From Lumnitzera littorea (lineage: Eukaryota; Streptophyta; Magnoliopsida; Myrtales; Combretaceae), in NCBI GenBank assembly GCA_024138015.1, contig JAMXBB010000010.1:52722110-52786109 (forward strand): a stretch of 64,000 nucleotides of DNA, given 5' to 3'. Made by a program: the position numbers and the translations under genes. Below the pieces are notes generated by a model. That model had not been told where the DNA came from and did not search any database. It saw only the letters and a program-made list of their open reading frames with translations. Below are positions 36,057-47,510 of the stretch, one piece after another; position 1 is the stretch's first letter; each line of letters opens with the position of its first letter.

Positions 36057-39000
36057 TAGAGCTAGTATCCTCCGTACGAGTCTTTGAAGTCCTCTAGCTC
36101 AATTGCACGTGATCAGTCCGAAAGGTTGATTCCTATCATCTACTTGGGGGTCAGAAAGATTTGTTCTCAAATCTAAAATGGTCTCTGCTCTTTCTTCTAG
36201 GGCACTCACAGGGTCTTCTTCTATTGGTTGGTGAGGGATCAAATCGAACACATTGAAGGTGGAAGAAAATCCATAGTCATCAGAAAACTTAATATAGTAA
36301 GCATTGCGGTTGATTTTCTTCAAGACTTTGAATTAACCATCAGCTCGAGGAGATAGTTTATTCTGTCTCAAGTGTAAGAATCGTTCTCGGTTGAGATGTA
36401 TCCATACTAAGTCTCCTAGGTGGAAAGAAATAGTTCGACGGCTTCGGCTACCAATTTCATGCTGCTTCTAATTGAACTTGGCATTCTTCTTGGTTACAAA
36501 CCGGTATAGCTCATGCAATTCTTAGGCTCAGTCCACTTCGGATTAACTCTCTTTAGTAGCTGTTGGGGTGCCAATCATATCTAGGGGAATGGTAGGGCTA
36601 AGGCCATAAACGACCTCAAATGGGGTCTTCTTAGTAGTGCTATGGACATTTCGGTTGTATGCGAACTCTACAATAGGTAAGCATAGATCCCAAGCCTATA
36701 AGTTCTTCCTGACAACAACTCTGAGTAGATTACTTAGTGTCTTGTTCACCACTTCAGTCTGGCCATCAATCTAAGGGTGGTTACTGGAGCTGAATACAAG
36801 TTTGGTTCCAAGTCTTCTCCAGAGAGTCTTCTAAAAATAGCTCAAGAATTTTGTGTCCCGATCTAAGATAATAGTCTTCAGTACCCCATGTAGTCGAACA
36901 ATCTCTTGCAAAAATAAATCAGCGATATATAGAGCATCATTAGTTTGGTAGCACAGAATAAAGTGCACCATCTTACTGAAGCGGTCCATTACAACAAAAA
37001 TAGAATCTCTGTCTCTAGATTCCCTAGGTAACCCTAGGACAAAGTCCATGCTGATGTCGGCCCAAGGTAAAGCGGGTATTAGCAATGTCATGTACTCTAC
37101 ATAGGGTTCTCTCTTCCCCTTAACGTGCTTACACACTTCATAACTACTGACTACCTTATGGATATCCTTAGCTAAACCAAGCCAATAAAAGTTTTCTTTC
37201 AATAGGTTGGCTATCTTGGTCTCTTCGAAATGACCAGATAATCCTCTGCTATGAGCTTCTCTGATCAATAGCTCATACATGGAACAGTTTGGAATACATA
37301 GCCTATGGTCCTTAAACAAATAGCCATCCTTAAGATAATATCCTCCAACTACTACCCCTTCTCGACATTGTTCAACAACAGAACCAAAGTGAGAATCAAC
37401 AGCATACTGTTCAGTGATAAGTGAGAATCCCAATAGTTTTGTCAACAACATTTGCCATCGTAACAGAGTGTCAGCAACCACATTTGCGCTTCCCTTCTTA
37501 TGCCGAATGATGTATAAGAAACCTTCCATGAACTCCAACCACTTGGCTTGCCTCTATAAAATCTTGTTCTTACTCCCTAGATGCTTCAAAGACTCATGGT
37601 TTGTATAAATAACAAACTCTCGCGATAGCAAATAATGTTGCTAAACAGTAAGGGCTCAGTAAAGAGAGTACAACTCTTTCTCATACATAGAATAATTCAG
37701 GGTAATACCACCAAGTTTCTCACAATAGTAGGCAACAGGCCGTCACTCCTGCATTAAGAAAGCACCAATTCTAACTCCCGATGCATCACATTCTAATTCA
37801 AAAGGCTTATCAAAATCTAGCAATGACAAGACAGGTGCCGAGATGAGACTTTCCTTAATCTCTCTAAAGCTTTATTCAGCTCGGTCATTCCACCTAAATC
37901 TTACACTCTTCTTAGTCAACTTGGTCAATAGGGCAGCAATTGTGTTGAAGTCCTTAATAAATCGTCTATAAAAAGAAGCTAAGCTATGGGAACTTCGAAC
38001 CTCAATGACATTCTTCAGCATCAACCATTCCAAAACAGCTCAGATCTTCTCCTCATCTGCCCAAATTCCTTCCCTTAACACTACAAACCTTAGGAATATC
38101 ACTTTTCTCTGGCAGAACATATACTTCTTCACATTTCCGTACAACTTCTCAATTCGTAAAATGCTAAATACTTCGCGAAGATGTAGAACATGGTCTTCAG
38201 GTCAGCACTGTATATCAATATATCATCAAAGTACATGACCACACATCTCCCAATTAAGGGTCGCATTACATGGTTCATTAACCTCATGAATGTGCTTGGC
38301 ACATTAGTAAGTCCAAATGGCATAACTAACCATTAGTAGAGTCCGTGCCTAATCATGAAGGCAGTCTTCCATTCATCGCCCGGCCTCATGTGAATTTAGT
38401 GGTAGCCACTTCACAGATCAACCTTTGAAAATATCTTTGTGCCATGAAGCTCATCTAACATGTCCTCAAGCCTCAGTATCGAGTATCTATACTTGATAGT
38501 AAGTCGATTAATTACTAAGCTGTTGGTGCACATGCGCCATAAACCATCTTTCTTCGAAACGAGCACAGCTGGCATAGCATAAGGGTACATACTCTCCCTC
38601 ACATATACTCGCTCTATGAGTTCCTCCACCTGTCTTTTTAACTTAGCAGCCTGTTCAGGGTTCATCCTATATACAGGTCAGTTAGGTAGGGCGACGCCTA
38701 GCTGCAAATTAATACAGTGCTTTATACCACAGACTGGTGATAGTTCTTCCAGAAACAAGTTGAAAAACTCGTTTCGTAAGCTTCAGATCTTTTTTGGAAC
38801 ATCCTATAATTCCCTCATCTCTAACAATCTCCTAACCAATAGGAACATCAATTCATCATCCTTCTCAGCAAATCAAAGCTCTCTTTGGCTCATAACTAAG
38901 GTCTTCTTCTTACTAGCTTAGATGAGCTAGTTATGGGTTTCATTTACTTAGGACAGGGTTAGAGGTTGCAACACAATCTTCCTTCCATCCTTAATAAAGG

Positions 39001-39300
39001 CATAGGTGTTTTTATACCCGTCATGTGCAACACATAAGTCAAACAACCAAGGTCGTCTAGGTAGTAGATGTGAAGCTCCCATAAGGGTGACATTACACAC
39101 TATTTCATCCCTGTATACATTTCCGATACTGAATGGTACAGTCACTTGTTTAGTCACATGCAAAGCACCCTTATCATGAAGCCAATGCAACTTGTAAGGT
39201 TAGGGATGCTTTGAGGTCAACAAACCCAACCTCTCCACAGGAGATTACGTAACCACATTAGTATAACTTCCTCCATCCACTATAATTGTGCACAATTGTC
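36057..39300 (-). pseudogene. pol of gypsy no. 1: protease, RT, RNase H, integrase
   Basis: Minus-strand reading in order: retropepsin with intact VDGGS (about 39270-39280) and the rest of the protease (39190-38948, LMGASHLLPRRPWLFD); reverse transcriptase with PAVLVSKKDGLWRMC (about 38570) and MPFGLTNVPSTF then VMYFDDILIYS, whose YFDD is the catalytic YxDD (38323-38230); RNase H with LNYSMYEKELYSL (about 37690); integrase with the His/Cys zinc finger (H..H, CEVCKH near 37130), first Asp in DISMDFVLGLP (about 37040), second in ILDRDTKF (about 36860), Glu in DGQTEVVNKT (about 36760); a FHLGDLVWIHL block (about 36420); and the C-terminus FSSTFNVFDLIPH (about 36250). Stops and frameshifts separate the pieces. 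Confidence 0.9.
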
Positions 39301-40960
39301 CCTTGATGGTACATTTGGTGTGGAACAAATTTTTCCTCTAGTCTTCTTCGGAGCTCGGCAAAGAGCTCAATACTCACCTCAAAATTAAGGTCATCACTTT
39401 TCCCTAGTCGACATAGATACGGGTCTCCTCTTCCTCTTCAACCTCAAGTTTTCCAACATCCTCTTCCTTCTCGAGCTTGTTCTCATCAGTACTATCCACT
39501 ACATCTCCTCAGAGCACCATGATACGTCGATTCAGACACTCAGCAACCATATGTCCAAAGCCTAAGCATTTTACCTCGCTGGTCTTTCGTCCGAAGGTCT
39601 GCTCTTTCTCATATATCCTCTAGGTTGACCTGCTCTTGGTTTAGCCTAAATGATCGGCTTGGCCCTATTGGTTTCCTCGGTTGTCTTCAGATCAATCATT
39701 CCTCTCTTCGGCCCTGATTAGCCTCCTCAACTCAACTTGATCAGGTCGACGCAATAGTGGGACTCACGAGAATGTCGACTTGGAACACTTCTTCTCTACC
39801 TTTTGACCCTCTATGCTATCTTGATTACCTCTTCCAATGTATAAAACCTTTGTACCTCCATGATATTACGAATCTCATACTTGAGCCCAAAAATGAACCT
39901 CTACAGTATACAGGCCTCTGGTTCTTCCACGTTAGCTCAAATCATTAACATCTGGAACTCTCTTACATAATCATCAACAAATCGGTTCCCTTGGCATAGT
40001 TCCTGCAATTTTGCAAAAGTATCTTGTAGGTAAGTCTCAGGTACAAATCTGCCTCTTAACAACCTTTTCATCTCATCCCAGGTCCTGATATCTCATCTCG
40101 TATCTCTTTCTCTAGCTGCATTCAGATTTTTCCACCACATGGTGGCATACTCAGTAAGCTCTAACGCAACAAGTTAGACTTTGACTACATCCCATACCCA
40201 TAACATTCAAATACATTATCAACCTTCTCTTCCCACTCCAAGTATTCATCTACATCTCCACTTCCACTAAAGGGTGGGATTTGTACCTTAACATTATCTA
40301 ACCCTTGAGGAACTCAACGTCCTCATACCTGCACTTGGTAATAGTCTACTTCTTCTTCACCAAACTCTTCAACATCCATCTCCTCGTCATCTTCCCCAAT
40401 CTCCTCCAACTCCAGTCTTTGTCTAGCAACTCTATCTGCTACTCCTCTAGCTCGTGGTGGTCGAATTAGGCAATTGGTCTAATTACCTTGGCTACGGTGT
40501 CTCTCAGGGGCATCTTCCTATGGGTTTTGCTATTGCACACCTTGGGTTCGTTATCTATTAACTTACATTACAGTGACTAAACTCTCAACAAGGTTTGTAA
40601 GTCTATCAAGTTTATCGTCAACCAACCTTGGAGTGTTACTACCATTATGACCACGACCAGGTTGAGCACCACTACTCCAATCACCAACAACACCCTAAAC
40701 ACTTGAATCAAACATGGTACAATACTACTCAAACAAATAACAACTTGCTAACAACTTCAATACCTGACAGTCACCCAAATAATATAGAAACAAACTTACT
40801 CTATTTTCACAATGAGAAACAAAGTAAAAACTGAGTAACAATAAAATCACTCTTGCCATCACACCAACACGCACTACAGTAGCTATAGAAGAAACACAAC
40901 AGCCATTAACAGTAAGGCAAATCAAAACTTCACTGCAACTTCACACATTCCCTCATGGAA
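39301..40960 (-). pseudogene. gag of gypsy no. 1
   Basis: On the minus strand ELTEYATMWWKNLNAARERD (about 40160-40100) is a gag capsid motif, and a decayed zinc knuckle (KCLGFGHMVAECLNRR, about 39580-39530) follows. An acidic linker rich in Glu (about 39480-39410) leads to the protease. The knuckle has lost its first cysteine. Several stops and shifts break the frame. Confidence 0.75.
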
Positions 40961-40964
40961 TCAT

Positions 40965-40976
40965 GCTCTGATACCA
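40965..40976 (-). other. Primer-binding site of gypsy no. 1
   Basis: On the minus strand TGGTATCAGAGC, an exact complement of the 3' end of plant initiator tRNA-Met, seven bases after the right LTR. Confidence 0.92.
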
Positions 40977-40983
40977 GCAAAGC

Positions 40984-41754
40984 TAATGCGTCTCTGGAGT
41001 CAGACACATAGAAAGGTACTACAATGAAGCAAACCAAAAAAAAAAAAAACAAAAGAAAAAGCTAGGAAAGACCTAGCAGCTACCGAATGGATGTGACACA
41101 CCACTCAATCCTACTCAGCCTACAATCCGCCAAATATGACACACCAGTCTGAACTGAAGGGTCACTCGCTATTACTCCTTGCTAAAGGGAATAGATAAGA
41201 GTTGAATGATAATGAGAACACTAAGGTTGCTCAAAGTGAGCAATTTCTGTATTGAAGAGATGATTGTTCGCATACAAGAAAGTAGGGGTTTATATACCCG
41301 TCCACTACGGATACTTTACATGAATGAAAAGATAAAAGGGTATTTTACAACTAAGTTACATAAGACATACTAAAAAGGGTAAAAGAGACAAAGAATATTC
41401 AGTATAAAAAAAAAAGAATCATTCTGGAATACTGTGTCAAAAAACACGTGTCACTTGGCATCTAAATAAGAGAAATATGGTACAGGGTAGGCGAAAATAG
41501 AGTAACGCTTGTGGTCAAGGGCCGACCTGATGTGGACTAAGTCAAAGACCAATTAGTTCTTCTGAAGAGAAGTCAGCTTAATTTAAGGTTGGATTCTTGT
41601 GGTTAGATCAGGAGCTTACCTCGGCTACTCTTAGGCTATCTCCTAAGATAAAGCGTTGTTATTGAACAGGGACGGATCTAACGCATGTAAGGATCTAATA
41701 ATCAGGTCGACATAAGTTTAACTCAGGATAAGAATCCCTATCTTGGCCTCTACA
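40984..41754 (-). repeat. 5' LTR of gypsy no. 1 (right copy)
   Basis: Plus-strand start TAATGCGTCTCTGGAGTC, partner of 35277-36056. The A run at 41037-41050 is longer than in the other copy. TATATAAA on the minus strand at 41289-41296. Confidence 0.88.
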
Positions 41755-41852
41755 TGAGTCAATTGGAATAGGAGGATTCGTCTTGCTAATCCCTCTAGTC
41801 CTTGGGCTCAACTACGGGTCAGTGGTTTAGTAACCTGATTCCCATCAGGTGT

Positions 41853-42338
41853 GATGTCAACGAACTTAAGACACAAACTATAGCACAATTCATTTTTGGG
41901 CTACAAATTGAGATTAGTAACGTTGTAGAGCTATGGAGTCTTACAACTCTGGATGAAGCCATCAGGGTAGCATAGAGAGTTGAAAAGCAAAGGCAGAACC
42001 AAGTTAGTCGAATGCCAAGTAGTTAACCAATGCTACCGAACAAGAGTGGCATGCCGAGCTGACCAGTGAATGACCAAACATCAAACAGTTCCAAGGTAGA
42101 ATGTCGAAGGCAAATGCTGAACTGACCAAAAGAAGGCTAAGGTAAAGGCAAGACTGAGGAACAAGAGATCTGAATAGACTAAGGTTAGAGCTTAGGAAGA
42201 AAGACCCGAGAAATCAACTATTTTAAACATCTTAGTTATGGACACGTGGCTAGTCAATGTCCAAACCGCCGAGTCATGACCATAAAGGGAGACAAGCCCT
42301 AGTTTAAAGTAAAGAGGGTGAGCTAAGGAGAGGAAGAG
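41853..42338 (+). pseudogene. gag of gypsy no. 2, second part with zinc knuckle
   Basis: The frame resumes with DVNELKTQTIAQFIFGLQIE, then SNVVELW and TLDEAI, and an Arg/Gln-rich stretch. A CCHC knuckle follows at 42205-42275 with the first Cys changed to Tyr (TGT to TAT) and the second to His; GHVASQCPNRR is kept. Stops near 42025 and 42185 break it. Confidence 0.78.
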
Positions 42339-42866
42339 ATGGGAGTTGAACAGATGATGGAAGAATTTCAAGAAGACCCTGATGCTGAGACACCTCCTCA
42401 AGGCAGTACCAAGTACAATTTTGTCATTCATCAATCTCTTGGTGCTTTTGTAACTGATGAGAATGAGCAAAGGGAGAACCTCTTCCATACAAATTGCCGA
42501 ATGAATGGCAAGCTATGTGCCTTGATCATTAAGGGAGGGAGCTGTACTAATGTCATAGCACAAGGGGTAGTCGAGGCCATGAAATTGCTAACCCTTCCAT
42601 ACCCTAAGCTGTACAAGATTTACTGGCTGAATAAAAAAGGAGGTTTATACGTTGCCAAGTAAGTTAGAGTATCAATTACCACTGGTGATAGGTATAAGGA
42701 TAAGGTGTTATGTGATGTCCTCCCTATGTGCACTTCTCACGTATTACTCAGCCGACCATGGTTATTTGACTTAAGAGTATTACACAATAAATATAGGAAC
42801 ACCTATATGTTCCAAAAGGGCGGGAAGAAAATTATATTGACACCCATGAGTCCTAAGGAAGTATAA
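42339..42866 (+). pseudogene. Protease of gypsy no. 2
   Basis: Open for 107 codons from 42339, then a stop at 42660 where the frame continues. CALIIKGGSCTNVIAQG is the retropepsin active-site region, in which the catalytic Asp of DGGS is now Lys. VLLSRPWLFDLRVLH and TYMFQKGGKKIILTP follow as in the protease of gypsy no. 1. The lost aspartate alone would make it inactive. Confidence 0.82.
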
Positions 42867-44300
42867 GAAGCCTAAGAAAAGGTTGCTAGATCACTACATC
42901 AGAAGTCCTTAGTGATTTCCTAAGCTCAGTTTACCCAAGAAGTCAAGATCAAGGACTATGTGCTACTTTTAGTCAGGATACTCTTAGAAGTAAGAGAAGC
43001 TAAGAGCTTACCTACTAAGGTGCAACAGTTACTTCAAGACTATGTCGACCTATTTCCTGCTGAGATCCCAAAAGGCTTACCTCCCTTGAGAGGCATTGAG
43101 CACTACATCAACCTCCAACCTGAAGCTACCTTACCAAACTGACCTACTTACAGGCTCAATCTTAAGAAGGTAACTGTACTAAAGAAATAGGTAGATGAGT
43201 TAGTAGACTACAGATATGTCCTAGAGAGCATGAACCAATATGTTGTACCAGTCGTGCTAGTATCGAAGAAAGATAAGTCATGGAGAATGTGCATTAACAA
43301 CCATGCCATCAACAAAATTACTGTTAAGTACCGATATTCGATCCCATGGTTGGATGATATGCTCAATGAGTTACATGGGGCCTACATCTTTTCAAAGATA
43401 TACTTAAAGAGTGGCTACTACCAAATACGAATGAGACCAAGAGATGAATGGAAGACAGCCTTCAAGACAAAAGATGGTCTATTCGAGTGGATGGTAATAC
43501 CACTTAGGCTAACAAATGCACTAAGTACATTTATGCAAAATGAATCATGTGCTTAGAACAATAATTAGCAAATGCATTGTGGTTTACTTCGATGACATTC
43601 CGTCTACAATACCGACCTCATCACCCATGTTAAGCATTTAAGATCAATGTTCAACATCCTCCGTGCTGAGAGATTATTTGATAACCTAAAGAAAAGTGTG
43701 TTCTATCAAAGCGAGGTTATATTCCTCGAATATGTTGTTTCAGGGAAGGGAGTTCGAGTTGATGACAAGAAAGTTAGAGCTATTCTTGAGTGGCCTATGC
43801 CGACTAATGCTACTGAAGTCAAGAGCTTCCACGATCTACCTTCGTTCTACCAAAGGTTCATTTGAAACTTCAGTTCCATAACGGTACCCTTGACAAAACT
43901 AACCCAAAAGAATTCTGAGTTTAGGTAGTTGGAGAAAGCTCAGAAAAGTTTTGAAGAAATAAAATCTAAACTGACATTTGCCCCAATACTCGCCTTACTA
44001 GATTTTGAGAAGGTTTTTGAGGTTAAATGTAACATGTCGAGAGTTAGCATTGGTACTGTCCTCATGCAGGAATGCCAACCCATTGCCTACTTTAGTGAAA
44101 AACTCAAAGGAGCTACCTTGAACTATTCATCCTATGACAAAGAGTTCTATGCCCTTGTCCGAACACTATAGAACTGGCAATATTACCTATTACAGAGAGA
44201 ATTCATTATCTTCTTCAATCGTAAGTCTCTTAAGCACCTCCTAGGACAATAGAATCTTTCTCAACGTCACGCCAAACAAGTTGAGTTCTTAGAAACCTTT
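42867..44300 (+). pseudogene. Reverse transcriptase and first part of RNase H of gypsy no. 2
   Basis: Pieces: a linker with LFPAEIPKGLPPLRGIEHYI (43050-43110); RT with VPVVLVSKKDKSWRMCIN (43245-43300), YRYSIPWLDDMLNELHG, IFSKIYLKSGYYQIRM where the first catalytic Asp (usually KIDL) has become Tyr, and VVYFDDI (about 43580) with YxDD intact but in another frame; the thumb region KSVFYQSEVIFLEYVVS; and RNase H with SRVSIGTVLMQE and YSSYDKEFYAL (44030-44155). RNase H is cut at 44300 by a solo LTR and resumes at 45297. Stops at several places. Confidence 0.87.
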
Positions 44301-44305
44301 TGCTA

Positions 44306-45291
44306 TGATAAGAGATCAAATCTCTAATGCCAAGATGAAAAGGAATCAAAGGATCGATCCAGAAAGAAATAGCAGCGGATCTAGAAATGAATAGGAATGG
44401 GTATTCAAGAAAAATGGGTACGAAGAGCAAGAAGAGTTTTGATAGTGAATGTGAATAGATATAACTCACCAAGACACAGACACAGACACAGACACAAACA
44501 CAATCAGGGGTTTGAGCTCAAAATAGAGTTCAATACAACTCACAAACACTAGATGTTGCTCGGGGTTTCAAATGAAAGTTAGGTGCAACTCACTAACTGG
44601 CTCAGATGAAGGGGTTCACCACAATCTGAGAATAGGATTGATAAGAACGCGAGAAAGATTAAAGAGTCTAATTAACCTCGATGATCCGACAAATGCTAAC
44701 TCAAATATAGCCTTGCTCGAAAGAGGAAAGTTTTACTCTGTATATCTATCTGTCTATATATGTCTATGTATCTCCCTATATTAGTACAAATGTTACTATT
44801 TATAGCAAGTCCTAAACCTTAGTAGCAAAACTGTAAATAAAATACAAGGCCTTAAACCCTAAAGAATTGGGCTCATAAATAAAATAAAGAGAAAACATAT
44901 ACAAGAATACAAAACTATGCGTTTTACAAAACTCAACATTCAGTCACTCAGCATGTCTTAGGAGGAGTAGTATCCGAACAGAACGTGGTCGACAGTTGGA
45001 TGGACAAGTTCAAGAGGGGGTCCCTAACGTCTCACGTGGCTTAGCCATGACATAAGAGAGGTTGGCCTATAATTGTCGAGTTTGGAACTAGTCGACGCTA
45101 GTCTTTCGGGGTCATGCCAAGTGATTCTTTGGTCTTGAGTACTCAGCCTTATGGTTTCTCAGCTCCTCGGCTAACAACAAATTCAATGTCGAGTGTTTAT
45201 TTTCCTTCCCCTCATCCTTCTGGCTACAACTCAACCTTAGTAAGCATTGATAGGCCTCAACTTGGATATGGTCGCCAATTGATTCCCATCA
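44306..45291 (-). mobile_element. Solo LTR, 986 bp, inside the RNase H region of gypsy no. 2
   Basis: The RNase H reading is interrupted between 44300 and 45297. The insert begins TGATAAGAG and ends CCCATCA, and TGCTA is duplicated on both sides (44301-44305, 45292-45296). A minus-strand TATAAATA (about 44791-44798, plus-strand CTATTTATAGC) gives its orientation. It contains an (ACAGAC)n run (44471-44502) and TCTA-type repeats (44738-44775). No internal domain. Short frames in it are not genes. Confidence 0.88.
44471..44502. repeat. (ACAGAC)n microsatellite
   Basis: Four near-perfect hexamer copies inside the 986-bp solo LTR. Confidence 0.85.
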
Positions 45292-45296
45292 TGCTA

Positions 45297-46639
45297 TGTC
45301 ATCAGATATAAGAAGAGGAGCACCAACACCATGGCTAATGCTCTTTCTTATCATCATGCCCTTATTACAACTATGCAGGCCAAGGTACTTAAATTTGGCT
45401 CCTTACCCAATCAGTATGAGCACGATCTGTATTTTGGGCCCTTAGTGGCCAAGCGCAATATTGGAGGAGTTGTAGGTGGGATCTACATGAGTCAGGGGTT
45501 CCTAATGAAGGGTAAGCAAGTTTATGTACTGAGTGTTTAGACTAAAGAACTACTCATCTATGAAGCCCATGCTAGGGGCATAGCCGACCATTTCGGAGAA
45601 AAGAAGATGGTTAAAATATTGAAAGAACATTTCTATTGGTTAAGGATGATGAAAGATGTACATCGAGTACTTGAGAGGTGCAAGGTGTGTAAACATGCAA
45701 AGGGGAAGAGAGAGCCATATGGAGAATACACACCCTTGCCCATACTTGAGCGCCTATGGATCGACCTAAGTATAGATTTCATGCTTGGCCTTCCCCAAAC
45801 ACCAAGAAGACATGCTCAATTATGGTAATGGTCAACCGATTCAATAAGATGAGCTACTTCATTCCCTACCATAGAACTGATGATGTTTTAGTTATCGCTA
45901 ACCTCTTTTTGCAAAAAATTGTACATTTGCATGGATTGCCGAGAAGTATTGTATCTGACCATACTTTAAAGTTCATGAGTTTCTTCTGGAAAACCCTATG
46001 GAGGAAGCTTGGAACTAAACTCATGTATAATACTTCTTGCCACCTTCAGACAAGCGGCCAGACTGAGGTAGTAAATAAGACAATCAATAACCTTCTACCC
46101 ATAGTTGTAGGGAAGAACTTATACGATTAGGACCTATCCTTACCTATCATTGAGTTCTATTACAATCGATCAGTTCACAGCTCGACAGGGAAGTTACCTT
46201 TTGAGGTCGTACATGGATTTAACCAAAACTTACCCTTGGATATAGCTATCAACTTAGAGGTACAAGGGGAAAATTCAGCTTGCAAAGTGTCGAGGAATTT
46301 CAGAAGTTGCATCAAAAGGTTGCAGAACAACTGGCATAGACTGTAGCTTAGCAAAAGGAATAAGGTAGTTGAGGAAGAAGATGAGTAGTTTACAACCCTG
46401 GAGACCTTGTCTAGGTCCACCTCAACAAGGAGTGTTTCCCTAGAAAGAGAATGAACAAGCTATCCCCCAGATCAGACGAACCTTTTAAGATCCTTGAGTA
46501 TATTAATGACAATACCTATGAGCTAAAGCTACCCAACAAATATGGTGTATCTACTACTTTTAATGTGGCTGATCTGACACCCTATATACCTGATGAAGAA
46601 GAGAGCCAAGATTTGACGGCAAATCTTCAACAACCATAG
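45297..46639 (+). pseudogene. End of RNase H and integrase of gypsy no. 2
   Basis: IRYKKRSTNTMANALSYH (45304-45357) is the end of RNase H. Integrase follows: zinc finger with H..H (YEAHARGIADHFGE, about 45560-45600) and CKVCKHAKGKREPYGEY; LSIDFMLGLP with the first Asp (45768-45795); SIVSDHTLKF with the second (about 45945); SGQTEVVNKTINNLL with the Glu (about 46055-46100); and the C-terminal part with YELKLPNKYGVSTTFNVADL (46520-46578). The frame shifts near 45825 and again before 46450, and stops at 46636, just before the 3' LTR. I see no separate chromodomain. Confidence 0.88.
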
Positions 46640-46644
46640 GGATC

Positions 46645-47505
46645 TGATGAGTTGCTGACCACTAGTCCTCTTACTCGCGTATAGCTCCGAGGCCTCCAAT
46701 CCCTCACTCGAAGAATTCTCTCTCATCGCTGATGATGAGAAACTCTATGCAAAAGAAGGATGGCTTAATTCCTTAAAAGCTCTATAAGGTTACACCTTGC
46801 TCTGTTTTCTCCTTATTGTGCCAAGTAATCCAATCTCCAATTGTCGAAAGATTCCTGCCGAGTGATGAGACATTCTCCTTCTATCAAGTGCTTCTCTCCC
46901 GGCCTCCTTCTAACTCTCATGGCACCCTTTCACATCTCGGCCTCTTTGTCACTGCAATATTTTGACTCCTCTCGCTTACTGTGCTTAAAGAATCCTTGTA
47001 CAGAACCAATGTTGTACTATCACCTGTCCTCTTCATCTAACATTGTACCCTTTTTTTGTCTTTTGTCCCTTTTATCCTTTTTCATATGTACTAGGAAGCT
47101 CTTTTTGTATATGCCTTTTTGTAATTTTTTTATTTGTAATATTGCCCTAGGGATTTACTATAAATAATCCTTTCTCCTTGTAAGCTAGAATCATCTTACT
47201 TAACAAATAGACATTGAATATTCTGTTCTTACAAGACATCCCTCTCTAAGTTCATTTTCATACACTCTTATCTAATCTTGCTAAGTAACTCAAGATTAGT
47301 GGCGGGTGAACCTTGACATTAACTCGTGCTTCATATCAAGTTATGTTATGTTTGTCGGTGGTCATATCCTCTACGCAGCATTACGTCAGCTATTCTAGTC
47401 TATCATCAACCTACTCACTCACTCTTCTTCAATATTTCAAAGGACCCATCAGTTTCTCACTTCCTATGATAAGTCCTAGTGATAACTAAGCTCTTAGGCA
47501 CATCA
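46645..47505 (+). repeat. 3' LTR of gypsy no. 2 (861 bp)
   Basis: Starts TGATGAGTTGCTGACCAC and ends GGCACATCA, followed by CGTAG (47506-47510). Aligns with 32835-33720. The tract before it (CCATAGGGATC) is only weakly purine-rich. TATAAATA at 47159-47166. Confidence 0.93.
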
Positions 47506-47510
47506 CGTAG

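Larger units (their letters stand above)
35273..41756 (-). mobile_element. Ty3/gypsy retrotransposon no. 1 (minus strand, youngest in the nest)
   Basis: Two similar LTRs (left 35277 to about 36056, right 40984 to about 41754) flank a minus-strand gag-pol. AGTCAATT stands next to both outer ends (35265-35272 and 41757-41764) and probably contains the target duplication, though the exact ends stay uncertain by a few bases. Primer-binding site at 40965-40976. Domain order on the minus strand is gag, PR, RT, RNase H, IN and a TFNVFDL-type C-terminus. It is related to gypsy no. 2 in every domain, but in opposite orientation and inserted inside it. Length about 6.5 kb. All frames are broken. Confidence 0.92.
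34666..41847 (-). mobile_element. Solo LTR inside the gag of gypsy no. 2, itself interrupted by gypsy no. 1
   Basis: The gag reading frame breaks at AGTGT (34661-34665) and resumes after GGTGT (41848-41852), the same target site with one change, and joins in frame there. The inserted LTR is thus 34666-35272 plus 41765-41847, about 690 bp, the middle being gypsy no. 1. Read on the minus strand it starts TGATGGGAATCAGG (41847 downward). That is close to the start of the other solo LTR (45291 downward: TGATGGGAATCAATTGG), so both may be one family. A TATAAAT on the minus strand lies at about 35029-35036. Confidence 0.72.
32835..47505 (+). mobile_element. Ty3/gypsy retrotransposon no. 2 (host of the nested insertions)
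   Basis: LTRs at 32835-33720 and 46645-47505, the 5-bp duplication CGTAG on both sides (32830-32834, 47506-47510), a primer-binding site after the 5' LTR, and gag, protease, RT, RNase H and integrase in + strand order. Removing the inserted material (34666-41847 with one target copy, and 44306-45291 with one target copy) leaves about 6.5 kb, normal for the group. The order PR-RT-RH-IN defines Ty3/gypsy. The protease form and the TFNVADL-type C-terminus remind me of the CRM-like chromovirus group, a tentative call. All genes are broken by stops and frameshifts. Confidence 0.93.

Noticed and set aside
43696..44472. ORFs in other frames over the gypsy pol (43696-43881 plus, 44230-44472 minus)
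   Set aside because: Shadows of the RT/RNase H region and of the solo LTR.
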